Shown here in pieces: positions 1 to 4,985 of a stretch of DNA of 5,896 bases. The translations under genes and the position numbers were made by a program. The notes beneath the pieces were generated by a model that was not told the origin of the DNA, ran no database searches, and worked only from the letters and a program-made list of their open reading frames with translations. Each line of letters opens with the position of its first letter. Position 1 is the stretch's first letter. Source of the DNA: Ruixingdingia sedimenti (GTDB lineage: Bacteria > Pseudomonadota > Alphaproteobacteria > Rhodobacterales > Rhodobacteraceae). Location of the stretch: positions 1 to 5,896 of the forward strand of contig NZ_JAVKPH010000077.1 of NCBI RefSeq assembly GCF_031432425.1, written 5' to 3'.

Positions 1-19
1 GGTCTTTGTCGATGCTCAT
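1..19 (-). CDS. 5' end of a leftward gene, partial (starts MSIDKD)
   Basis: Only the first six codons are in the window (M-S-I-D-K-D), so no product can be named. The call rests on the start context: an ATG on the minus strand whose first base is at position 19 is preceded, seven bases away, by AGAGGAGA, a near-ideal Shine-Dalgarno sequence. The gene is transcribed away from everything else in the left part of the window, so it is probably the first gene of a leftward unit. Confidence 0.5.
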
Positions 20-26
20 ACGTGGG

Positions 27-34
27 TCTCCTCT
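27..34 (-). promoter_or_regulatory. Ribosome binding site for the leftward gene at the left edge
   Basis: On the minus strand this reads AGAGGAGA, seven bases upstream of the ATG at 19-17. It is the strongest Shine-Dalgarno match in the window and is the main reason for calling a gene from only 19 bases. Confidence 0.5.
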
Positions 35-73
35 GAGAGCAGTTACCACGTCAGCGCACAAAATTTAGGATAG

Positions 74-286
74 TCCCTACCGACCCTGCGCGTTCAGCAT
101 AAGCTCTTTGAAGGTCTCAATGACGCGCGCAACAAGCGCTCTTTCGCGCATGACAACGACCTCCTTGCTGTTTCGGAGGCGCGGTTCATCGTCGATTGCG
201 TATTGGCATCGCTTTCCTTCATCGAACGGATCGAGGCCGACCGGGACTCAGCAAACACCACTTCGGACAACGAGATTCCGTTCTAG
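74..286 (+). pseudogene. 3' fragment of an abortive-infection family (Abi C-terminal-like) gene
   Basis: The frame opens after a TAG at 71-73 and closes with TAG at 284-286. It encodes about 70 residues with no ATG in frame. The readable part runs LFEGLNDARNKRSFAHDND, then an EARFIVD stretch, and ends in a helix containing FIERIEA. A conserved R-N-x-R-S-x-A-H-D-N core followed by a helical C-terminus resembles the C-terminal region of abortive infection family proteins (HEPN-like R-x4-6-H arrangement). From recollection those proteins are several hundred residues long, so this would be only the tail. The 5' part is absent and the sequence before about position 90 shows no sign of the family, so I call it a decayed remnant cut off by rearrangement. 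The family name is from memory of related sequences and needs a search. The competing 237-aa frame overlapping it looks like a shadow. Confidence 0.55.
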
Positions 287-607
287 AATTGCCCTTCTTG
301 CTCGGGGTCAGGCCACCTGGTCCAACTGTCGACCCAGCCAAGTATTGCAGCTGCCCCCTGCCCGCATTAGACTGACCTCAGGACATGGCTGGAACGTCGC
401 GCTGTGCGAGCAGATGTTCAAATCTCCTGGCGAGCCGCAAATTCGCACATCGTCGCGCCAGTATTTTTGCGACGCCATGCTGCTCAGGACTACGCCAATG
501 CCCGACCCAGCCCTCCATTCCCCGCCGAACGCCGCCGGGCGCTTCTCTGTAACGCATTGGAAATGCTGCGTAGTCTCTGTGCAGGCTCTTCAGGGATCGG
601 CACGGGA
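287..607. other. Gene-poor stretch between the Abi remnant and the recombinase operon
   Basis: About 320 bases with no convincing gene. Open frames exist on both strands, but their predicted proteins are rich in Arg, Pro and Cys, lack ribosome binding sites and resemble nothing I know. One frame continues upstream in phase with the 66-aa gene that follows, so part of this stretch might be an N-terminal extension of it or its leader. I see no clear promoter, terminator or long repeat. Confidence 0.4.
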
Positions 608-808
608 ATGGCACGGCAACGACAAACCACCGCATCGAAGCTTCGGCTGGTCACCGAGACCACCGATGAAGCCGTTGCGCGCGTTGCTGGCACCCGCAAC
701 CCCGACCCCCGCCTCGCCGATCTCGTCCGGCAACTCGCCCGGCAGGCTGCGGGCGATTTCGTCCAACAGGAGACGGCCCGATTGGCGGGCGGCCGCCTCC
801 CAGACTGA
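608..808 (+). CDS. Small hypothetical protein (66 aa) upstream of the serine recombinase
   Basis: I do not recognise a named family. The product is a short, highly charged, mostly helical protein starting MARQRQTTASKLRLV, with a central TRNPDPRLADLVRQLARQAA segment and no membrane segment or signal peptide. From memory, similar small proteins precede recombinases of this type in Rhodobacterales genomes, so it may be a partner or regulator of the recombinase; that is inference. The ATG at 608 was chosen because family-like sequence begins there. A weak AGGGA lies at 592-596, eleven bases upstream. Earlier in-frame starts (ATG at 563 or 404) cannot be excluded. Its TGA (806-808) lies nine bases before the recombinase ATG and its last bases form part of the recombinase ribosome binding site, which suggests translational coupling. 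Confidence 0.6.
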   Translation: MARQRQTTASKLRLVTETTDEAVARVAGTRNPDPRLADLVRQLARQAAGDFVQQETARLAGGRLPD

Positions 809-810
809 GG
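807..810 (+). promoter_or_regulatory. Ribosome binding site of the serine recombinase, overlapping the upstream stop codon
   Basis: GAGG at 807-810 shares two bases with the TGA of the preceding gene and sits seven bases before the ATG at 818. It fixes the recombinase start at the M-K-V-A-L-Y residues that begin the resolvase fold. It also implies that ribosomes finishing the small upstream gene can reinitiate here. Confidence 0.55.
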
Positions 811-817
811 TGTCCGC

Positions 818-2575
818 ATGAAGGTCGCGCTCTACGCCCGCTACTCGTCCGACAACCAGCGTGACGCCTCGATCACCGATCAGCTGCGCATGTGTCGCCT
901 GCGTGCCGAAAAGGAAGGCTGGACCGTCGTCGAGGAATACACCGATCACGCCATCTCCGGCGCCAGCATGATCCTGCGGCCGGGTGTTCAAGCCTTGATC
1001 TCCGATTCCCTGCGCGGCCGCTTCGACATGATCATGGCCGAAGCGATGGACCGCCTCTCACGCGACCAGGAGGATATCGCCGGTATCTTCAAGCGCATGA
1101 CCTATGCCGATGTTAAGATGTTCACCCTGTCCGAGGGCGAGATCACCCATCTGCATGTCGGGTTGAAGGGCACGATGAACGCGCTGTTCCTGAAGGATCT
1201 GGCCGACAAGACCCGCCGTGGGCTGCGCGGTCGGGTCGAGGATGGCAAATCCGGCGGCGGTCTCTGCTACGGCTATGACGTGGTTAAGAAGTTCGATGAT
1301 CGTGGGGAAGCCGTCCGCGGCGACCGGACCATCAACGAGACTGAGGCCGGGATCGTGCGCCGCATCTTTGCCGATTATCTCGAGGGGAAATCATCGCGCA
1401 CTATCGCCATGGCGCTGAACCGCGAAGGCGTACCGGGGCCGCAGGGCAGCGAATGGGGACCATCAACGATCCACGGCAACCCGAAGCGCGGCACCGGCAT
1501 CCTGAACAACGAACTCTATATCGGCAAGCTGGTCTGGAACCGGCTGCGCTATATCAAGGACCCCGACACCGGTCGGCGCGTATCCCGCCTGAACCCGGAA
1601 AGCAATTGGGTCGTCCATGAGGTTCCCGACCTGCGGCTCATCGACCAGGATGTCTGGGATGCGGTCAAGGCACGGCAGAGCCGCCTCGCCTACGATGTGG
1701 TCGAGACCAGCCCGAATCCCCTGAACGACCGGCGTCGCCCGAAGCATCTCTTCGCCGGCCTCGTCAAATGCGGCTGCTGCGGTGGCGGCTATACGATGAT
1801 CTCGAAGGATCTGCTCGGCTGTGCGACGGCGCGCAACAAGGGCACCTGCGACAACCGGCTCAACATCCGGCGCGACGCGCTGGAAGCCTCGATCCTCAAC
1901 GGGCTACGCAAGCATCTGATGGATCCCGCGCTGTTCAAGGAGTTCTGTACCGAGTTCACCAGGGAGGTGAATCGGCTGCGCATCGAGCGCGGCGCCGATC
2001 TGGAGGGTTGGAAACGGGAACTGGACAAGATCAGCAGGCAGATTTCCCAGATCATCAATGCGATCACCGATGGCATGTATCACCCTTCCATGAAGGAGAA
2101 GATGACTGGGCTGGAAGCCCGCAAGGCGGAACTGGCGGACAAACTCGCCAATGCCGACGAGCCGCCTCCCCTGATGCATCCGAACATGGCCGGTCTCTAT
2201 GCCCAGCGGATCGGCCAACTCTACGAACATCTGCAAGATGAAGACGGTCGTACTCGCGCTGCCGAGACCTTTCGGTCGCTGGTCGATCAGGTGACGCTGG
2301 TTCCCGACAATGGCGAGCTAGCCATCGTCCTGCGCGGCGACCTCGGTGCGATCCTGCGGTTTGCGGCGGGCAAGAAAAACCCCGACTTCCTTGCGGAGGC
2401 CGAGGCTTTGGACAACCTGCTATCGCCGGGATCGTTGGTTGCGGGAGGGCGCAACAGCCGATCGCTGCGGAATGAGGGTAAAAATGCAAAAACCTCCGCG
2501 ACGGTGTCAGCGGAGGTTTCGCAATTATCGTTGGTTGCGGGGGCAGGATTTGAACCTGCGGCCTTCAGGTTATGA
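818..2575 (+). CDS. Large serine recombinase (site-specific integrase), with a C-terminus read from tRNA/att sequence
   Basis: This protein cuts and rejoins DNA at attachment sites through a 5'-phosphoserine intermediate and probably integrates and excises its element. The 585 residues show the full large serine recombinase layout. The N-terminal resolvase domain (about 1-150) starts LYARYSSDNQ, with Ser10 as the expected nucleophile and Arg8, Arg54 and Arg79/Arg82 as likely active-site arginines. A recombinase domain follows (about 165-290), then a zinc ribbon (about 310-350) with Cys318, Cys321, Cys335 and Cys344 as ligands, then a charged coiled-coil region (about 380-450). The catalytic parts look intact. 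Residues from about 539 onward (SLVAGG...; SLVAGAGFEPAAFRL at 571-585) come from a direct repeat, a minus-strand terminator and antisense tRNA-fMet. The natural C-terminus may therefore have been replaced, or may change on excision. It follows a 66-aa gene with coupled translation. Confidence 0.93.
   Translation: MKVALYARYSSDNQRDASITDQLRMCRLRAEKEGWTVVEEYTDHAISGASMILRPGVQALISDSLRGRFDMIMAEAMDRLSRDQEDIAGIFKRMTYADVKMFTLSEGEITHLHVGLKGTMNALFLKDLADKTRRGLRGRVEDGKSGGGLCYGYDVVKKFDDRGEAVRGDRTINETEAGIVRRIFADYLEGKSSRTIAMALNREGVPGPQGSEWGPSTIHGNPKRGTGILNNELYIGKLVWNRLRYIKDPDTGRRVSRLNPESNWVVHEVPDLRLIDQDVWDAVKARQSRLAYDVVETSPNPLNDRRRPKHLFAGLVKCGCCGGGYTMISKDLLGCATARNKGTCDNRLNIRRDALEASILNGLRKHLMDPALFKEFCTEFTREVNRLRIERGADLEGWKRELDKISRQISQIINAITDGMYHPSMKEKMTGLEARKAELADKLANADEPPPLMHPNMAGLYAQRIGQLYEHLQDEDGRTRAAETFRSLVDQVTLVPDNGELAIVLRGDLGAILRFAAGKKNPDFLAEAEALDNLLSPGSLVAGGRNSRSLRNEGKNAKTSATVSAEVSQLSLVAGAGFEPAAFRL
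2431..2445 (+). repeat. Direct repeat copy 1 (tRNA-fMet end / putative att core)
   Basis: ATCGTTGGTTGCGGG, identical to 2527-2541 and exactly 96 bases from it. It matches the complement of the last ten bases of tRNA-fMet including CCA, plus five bases of downstream DNA. It lies in the 3' end of the recombinase frame and encodes S-L-V-A-G. The match decays just beyond it, so this is a short remnant or a crossover core rather than a second tRNA copy. Confidence 0.7.
2490..2519 (-). terminator. Intrinsic terminator reading leftward, probably that of the former tRNA-fMet transcript
   Basis: A perfect 10-bp stem (2490-2499 with 2510-2519, AAACCTCCGC/GCGGAGGTTT) encloses a 10-base loop. On the minus strand it is followed by T-rich sequence (GCATTTTT), as expected of a Rho-independent terminator; the plus strand has no comparable T-run after it. 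It lies just past the 3' end of the tRNA-fMet fragment in the tRNA sense, where the native tRNA terminator belongs. It is inside the recombinase reading frame, in antisense. Confidence 0.75.
2527..2541 (+). repeat. Direct repeat copy 2, overlapping the end of the tRNA-fMet fragment
   Basis: ATCGTTGGTTGCGGG again, here continuous with a longer tRNA-fMet match. The two copies flank 81 bases containing the terminator. Because the spacing is a multiple of three, both copies are read in the same frame and duplicate the residues S-L-V-A-G in the recombinase. Confidence 0.7.
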
Positions 2576-2578
2576 GCC
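2532..2578 (-). other. 3' 47 nt of a tRNA-fMet gene: attachment-site junction (att)
   Basis: Read on the minus strand this contains the anticodon loop CTCATAA (anticodon CAT), the 3' anticodon strand CCTGA, a T-arm with stem GCAGG/CCTGC around loop TTCAAAT, and the acceptor strand CCCCGC ending A-A-CCA. The A before the discriminator A fits the unpaired 1:72 position typical of initiator tRNAs. The D arm and 5' acceptor strand are missing: beyond 2578 the sequence no longer matches and cannot pair, so this is not a working tRNA gene. A tRNA 3' end cut at the anticodon arm is the classic footprint of an integrative element. In Rhodobacterales tRNA-fMet commonly closes rRNA operons, so the ancestral site may be the end of an rrn operon (inference). 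Confidence 0.8.
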
Positions 2579-2790
2579 GAAAGTGTAGCGATTCCAATAA
2601 CTTAACAAGACCAACCACTTAGGCGACAAGCCTTTGATCCGGCTCGATTTTCGTTCCGACATACATCAGAACGCGCAGGCGTTCAGACGCAAAACCGGTG
2701 CGAAGCCAGCAGTCGCAGGTTGATGTGGCGTTGATGTAGCCTGCGCACGCTTCCCCCACAGATCATCATCGCGAACGGGCAAGCTGCATG
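2579..2790. other. Intergenic junction region with small repeats
   Basis: About 210 bases between the att junction and the stop of the leftward 446-aa gene. I see no gene. It holds a 6-bp inverted repeat (GAACGC 2669-2674 and GCGTTC 2679-2684, four-base loop), a short AGGC/GCCT hairpin at 2621-2633, and an 11-bp tandem repeat at 2719-2740. Neither hairpin has a T-run, so neither is a convincing terminator for the 446-aa gene. Confidence 0.5.
2719..2740 (+). repeat. Tandem 11-bp repeat near the att junction
   Basis: GTTGATGTGGC at 2719-2729 is followed at once by GTTGATGTAGC at 2730-2740, one mismatch in eleven. The pair is bracketed by GCAGG (2715-2719) and CCTGC (2740-2744). Such short tandem repeats near an att site can be integrase arm-binding or accessory-factor sites, but two units are too few to be sure. 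Confidence 0.35.
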
Positions 2791-4131
2791 TCATCTCCGA
2801 TGCTCCTGCAGCCCGAGTTCCGCCCACATCCAGCCAAAGTCATAATCAGCAATCGGGCCCTCCTCATGGCGCGCGCTTCTGTTTTCCAGCATCTTCAGCC
2901 AGTCAATGACCTTGTCCCGTCCGGCTGCAGTGCGCACCGCCTGGCGTGGTGATTTGCCGCCAAGAGCGGGAACCGGTGCGTCCAGTGTCTCGCGATAATG
3001 CTTGTCCAGATGATCCCGTATCAGCTGCCGGGCGATTTCGGGCGGGATTTCGTCGGCGCCTTCCTGCGGCCGGTCGCTGCGATGCTCGTTTTTCATCTGC
3101 TCCACCGTGCGGATGGTTGTCAGCGGGCGCTTCAGCAACTCGCCACAGGCCGCGGTCACCAGCGCTTCTACCGATACCGCGCGCTCAGCCGAATTGACCT
3201 GAACCAGCAGCGTCTTGCCCTTGACCTCCAGCGTGCCCAGAACCGTGGCCCCCTCCATCTGCGTATCCAGTATGATGCCACCGCTCGCCTTGCCGCCCCG
3301 CCCTTTCCGAGGCTTCAGCCAGTTCCAGAACTTCGGCCCCTCAGGGTGGAACCCCGTCACCTTGTCGAGGCACAGGGCAACATCCTTCTGCGCCACGCCA
3401 CTCGCAAACGCAAAGCGTAGATCGTGGAACAGCACATCGTCGCCGTCGGAATTGCTGAACTGTAGCTGTGTCGAAGAAAGCGCATGGGCGATCTCGGTCA
3501 ACAGCCAAGCCGAAGTGAAGAGCGGCGCGCAATGCTGCAACTGCTCGTGGTCCAGGCGCAGGGCATCGCGCTTCTTCAGCTTCAGCGCATCGCGTAAGCC
3601 GTCGAACAGAAGTTCCACCGCTTCCGCCCGGAAGGGCAGCAGCGCCCCGGAGATGACATGATGATCGCGTTCGGGCACCACACGCACGGCGATCCGGTCC
3701 CATTGCTTCAGCGTGCGTGTCGCGGATTTCTCGCGCACCGTGACCGGCGCGGAATCCGACAGCAGATCGCGCAGCACCATCGAAGCGCCAGGCTGAACAT
3801 CGCTGACCTCGTACAGACTGACCGAAGCATCCCGCAGCGCGGCGAAATAGGCCCGGTTCAAGGCCGTTTCCTTCCAGCCACGCCGCTTCAGATAGAGATC
3901 GACGATATTCCCGTCATCATACTCCTGGCCGAGGAAATCCTCGAACCCGCAGCCCCAGAGCACGCCCGGCCACTGTTCCCCCAGCAGGTCGCCCAGGTCT
4001 TCATAGTCGACCTCGAATTCCTCGAGCGCCGGCATCACATGTTCGGCGGCCACGTCCTGCAGCCGTTCCAGCCAGTCGCCCTCCCGGCGAATGAAGGCGA
4101 GAAGGCCGGAAATGTCGTTTCGAATGCTCAT
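2791..4131 (-). CDS. Uncharacterised protein (446 aa) with a C-terminal PALGGKSPRQ module
   Basis: I cannot assign a function. The protein is acidic and soluble, with no signal peptide or membrane helix. The N-terminal ~100 residues look helical (LLAFIRREGDWLERLQDV). The middle is mixed alpha/beta, with a basic patch near the segment WNWLKPRKGRGGK. A separate C-terminal module (about 373-446) contains HYRETLDAPVPALGGKSPRQ (378-397), a following T-x2-G-R-x-K-V pattern and a closing YDFGWMW (430-436). The GG-x-(S/T)-P-x-x-A pattern recurs in several unrelated bacterial proteins and loosely resembles the MbcA/ParS toxin-binding module; I treat that only as a resemblance. The start at 4131 (MSIRND) was chosen over an ATG at 4287 because sequence upstream looks non-family-like; a weak GGGAAAG precedes it. 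It lies downstream of hicB on the same strand. Confidence 0.8.
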   Translation of the reverse strand: MSIRNDISGLLAFIRREGDWLERLQDVAAEHVMPALEEFEVDYEDLGDLLGEQWPGVLWGCGFEDFLGQEYDDGNIVDLYLKRRGWKETALNRAYFAALRDASVSLYEVSDVQPGASMVLRDLLSDSAPVTVREKSATRTLKQWDRIAVRVVPERDHHVISGALLPFRAEAVELLFDGLRDALKLKKRDALRLDHEQLQHCAPLFTSAWLLTEIAHALSSTQLQFSNSDGDDVLFHDLRFAFASGVAQKDVALCLDKVTGFHPEGPKFWNWLKPRKGRGGKASGGIILDTQMEGATVLGTLEVKGKTLLVQVNSAERAVSVEALVTAACGELLKRPLTTIRTVEQMKNEHRSDRPQEGADEIPPEIARQLIRDHLDKHYRETLDAPVPALGGKSPRQAVRTAAGRDKVIDWLKMLENRSARHEEGPIADYDFGWMWAELGLQEHRR

Positions 4132-4362
4132 CACTTTCCCGATGGTGCGAAGGCTGGAGGCAGATATCCTCAATAGGCGGGCCCAGACATAATTGCCCGT
4201 GATGAGGCCCGGCAAGCAAGAGTTCGCGGTGGTACATTGGATCTGCTGCAGGGTAACCGGGTGGTGCATTGTATCGAAGCGACCCATGCTGCCGGCTTGA
4301 CCATCGTTCCACGCGATCTCGGCAACGGCCGCCCCACTCGGTCGATGTGAAGTTCGGGCAGC
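4132..4362. other. 231-bp spacer between hicB and the 446-aa gene
   Basis: No separate gene is recognised. The frame of the downstream gene stays open through the whole gap, back to the hicB stop codon, giving a possible N-terminal extension (ATG at 4287) or a decayed upstream segment. I see no good promoter or terminator here, so the 446-aa gene may be transcribed from the hicAB promoter. Confidence 0.4.
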
Positions 4363-4695
4363 CTACCTTGCGGCTCGCTCGAGCACTTCTTCGGCCCACT
4401 GGTTCAGGCTCTTGCCCGACAATTCGGCGGCCAATGCAGCCTTGCGATGAACCTCAGGGCTGACCCGGAACATGACCTGTCCGGAATAGGCCTTCTGTGG
4501 GTCCTTGCCGATCCTGGCGCAGGTCTCGATGTAGTCTTCGACAGCCTCATGGAAGGCTTCGCGCAGCCCTTCCACAGTATCGGCATGAAAGCCCACCCCA
4601 TCACGGATACCGGCTATCCGGCCCGTGAAGATCCCGTCTTCATCGTCATACTCGATCCGGGCGGCATAGCCCTTGTAGGTCATGGTGTTGGTCAT
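4363..4695 (-). CDS. hicB: HicB family type II antitoxin
   Basis: This is the antitoxin of a HicAB pair: it binds and neutralises HicA and represses its own promoter. The 110 residues show the two expected parts. Residues about 5-65 form the partial RNase-H-like HicB fold (YKGYAARIEYDDEDGIFTG, then a GFHADTVEGLREAFHEAVEDY helix). Residues about 72-108 form a ribbon-helix-helix DNA-binding domain (SGQVMFRVSPEVHRKAALAA followed by GKSLNQWAEEVLERA). Length is normal for the ribbon-helix-helix type. The ATG at 4695 overlaps the hicA stop (ATGA), which points to translational coupling. A second ATG four codons in (MTYKGY) is an alternative start. The gene order, toxin first, is the usual one for HicAB. 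Confidence 0.92.
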   Translation of the reverse strand: MTNTMTYKGYAARIEYDDEDGIFTGRIAGIRDGVGFHADTVEGLREAFHEAVEDYIETCARIGKDPQKAYSGQVMFRVSPEVHRKAALAAELSGKSLNQWAEEVLERAAR

Positions 4696-4946
4696 GGTCT
4701 AACCCCGATCCGTTCCAGGAAGTCGCGGGCATCGCGCACCTGGTATCGCTTCGCCTCCTTGGCAGGGTGCGGCCGGTGGAACGTCGCGACCTCACCGTCC
4801 TTCTCGAACCGCACCCGTGATCCGCGCCCCTCGATCAGCCGCGCCCCCGAGGCCAGCAGCAGACTTTCGACCGCCGCCCATTCGATGGTGCCCGACACCG
4901 GATCGGTGAAGACGGCGGCAAGGGTCTTGCGGTGCCTGCTGTTCAT
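4692..4946 (-). CDS. hicA: HicA family toxin (mRNA interferase-like), GSR variant
   Basis: HicA toxins are small dsRBD-fold proteins that cleave mRNA. This 84-aa product begins MNSRHRKTLAAVFTDP and has helix 1 (IEWAAVESLLLASG, 21-34), strands GARLIEGRGSRVRFEKDG (34-51), VATFHRPHPAKEAKRYQV (53-70) and a final helix RDARDFLERIG. In well-studied HicA proteins a catalytic His follows G-S; here the site is G-S-R (42-44). His57 and His60 in FHRPH remain. I recall this GSR form as a recurring subfamily, so it need not be dead, but its nuclease chemistry is uncertain. I chose the ATG at 4946 rather than 4985 because the family-like sequence starts there and a promoter lies across the 13-codon extension. 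It overlaps hicB by four bases. Confidence 0.88.
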   Translation of the reverse strand: MNSRHRKTLAAVFTDPVSGTIEWAAVESLLLASGARLIEGRGSRVRFEKDGEVATFHRPHPAKEAKRYQVRDARDFLERIGVRP

Positions 4947-4952
4947 GCACAG

Positions 4953-4981
4953 AAGATAGGTTTCGCTATCATTAAATGCAA
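4953..4981 (-). promoter_or_regulatory. Probable hicAB promoter, giving a leaderless hicA transcript
   Basis: On the minus strand, TTGCAT (4981-4976) and TATCTT (4958-4953) are separated by 17 bases, which is ideal spacing for a sigma-70-type promoter. TATCTT is followed by only six bases before the hicA ATG at 4946, so transcription would start at or next to the ATG. No Shine-Dalgarno sequence precedes that ATG, which agrees with a leaderless message. The -35 match is only moderate. Confidence 0.5.
4955..4970. promoter_or_regulatory. Operator-like palindrome in the hicAB promoter
   Basis: GATAG (4955-4959) and CTATC (4966-4970) form a 5-bp inverted repeat around six bases, lying across the -10 and spacer of the predicted hicAB promoter. 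HicB with a ribbon-helix-helix domain represses its own operon by binding inverted repeats, so this is the natural candidate operator. Assignment rests on position and symmetry only. Confidence 0.4.
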
Positions 4982-4985
4982 GCAA

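Noticed and set aside
378..635. Leftward 85-aa open frame in the gene-poor stretch
   Set aside because: No ribosome binding site and no recognisable family; Arg-rich composition fits chance in GC-rich DNA.
693..701. A third copy of the tRNA-fMet end (CCCGCAACC) within the 66-aa gene
   Set aside because: Only nine bases, inverted relative to the other copies, and explained by the coding of T-R-N-P; treated as chance.
108..821. Rightward 237-aa open frame starting MKVSMTRAT
   Set aside because: Low-complexity Ser/Arg/Pro-rich product that overlaps the Abi remnant and the 66-aa gene in another frame; it has no ribosome binding site and looks like a shadow of those frames.
590..991. Leftward 133-aa open frame opposite the 66-aa gene and the recombinase start
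   Set aside because: Antisense to two supported genes; Gly/Val/Asp-rich composition is what the complement of GC-rich coding DNA yields.
2532..2640. A complete functional tRNA gene
   Set aside because: Only the anticodon loop, T-arm and acceptor 3' strand match; the D arm and 5' acceptor strand are absent upstream and no compensating sequence occurs within tRNA length.
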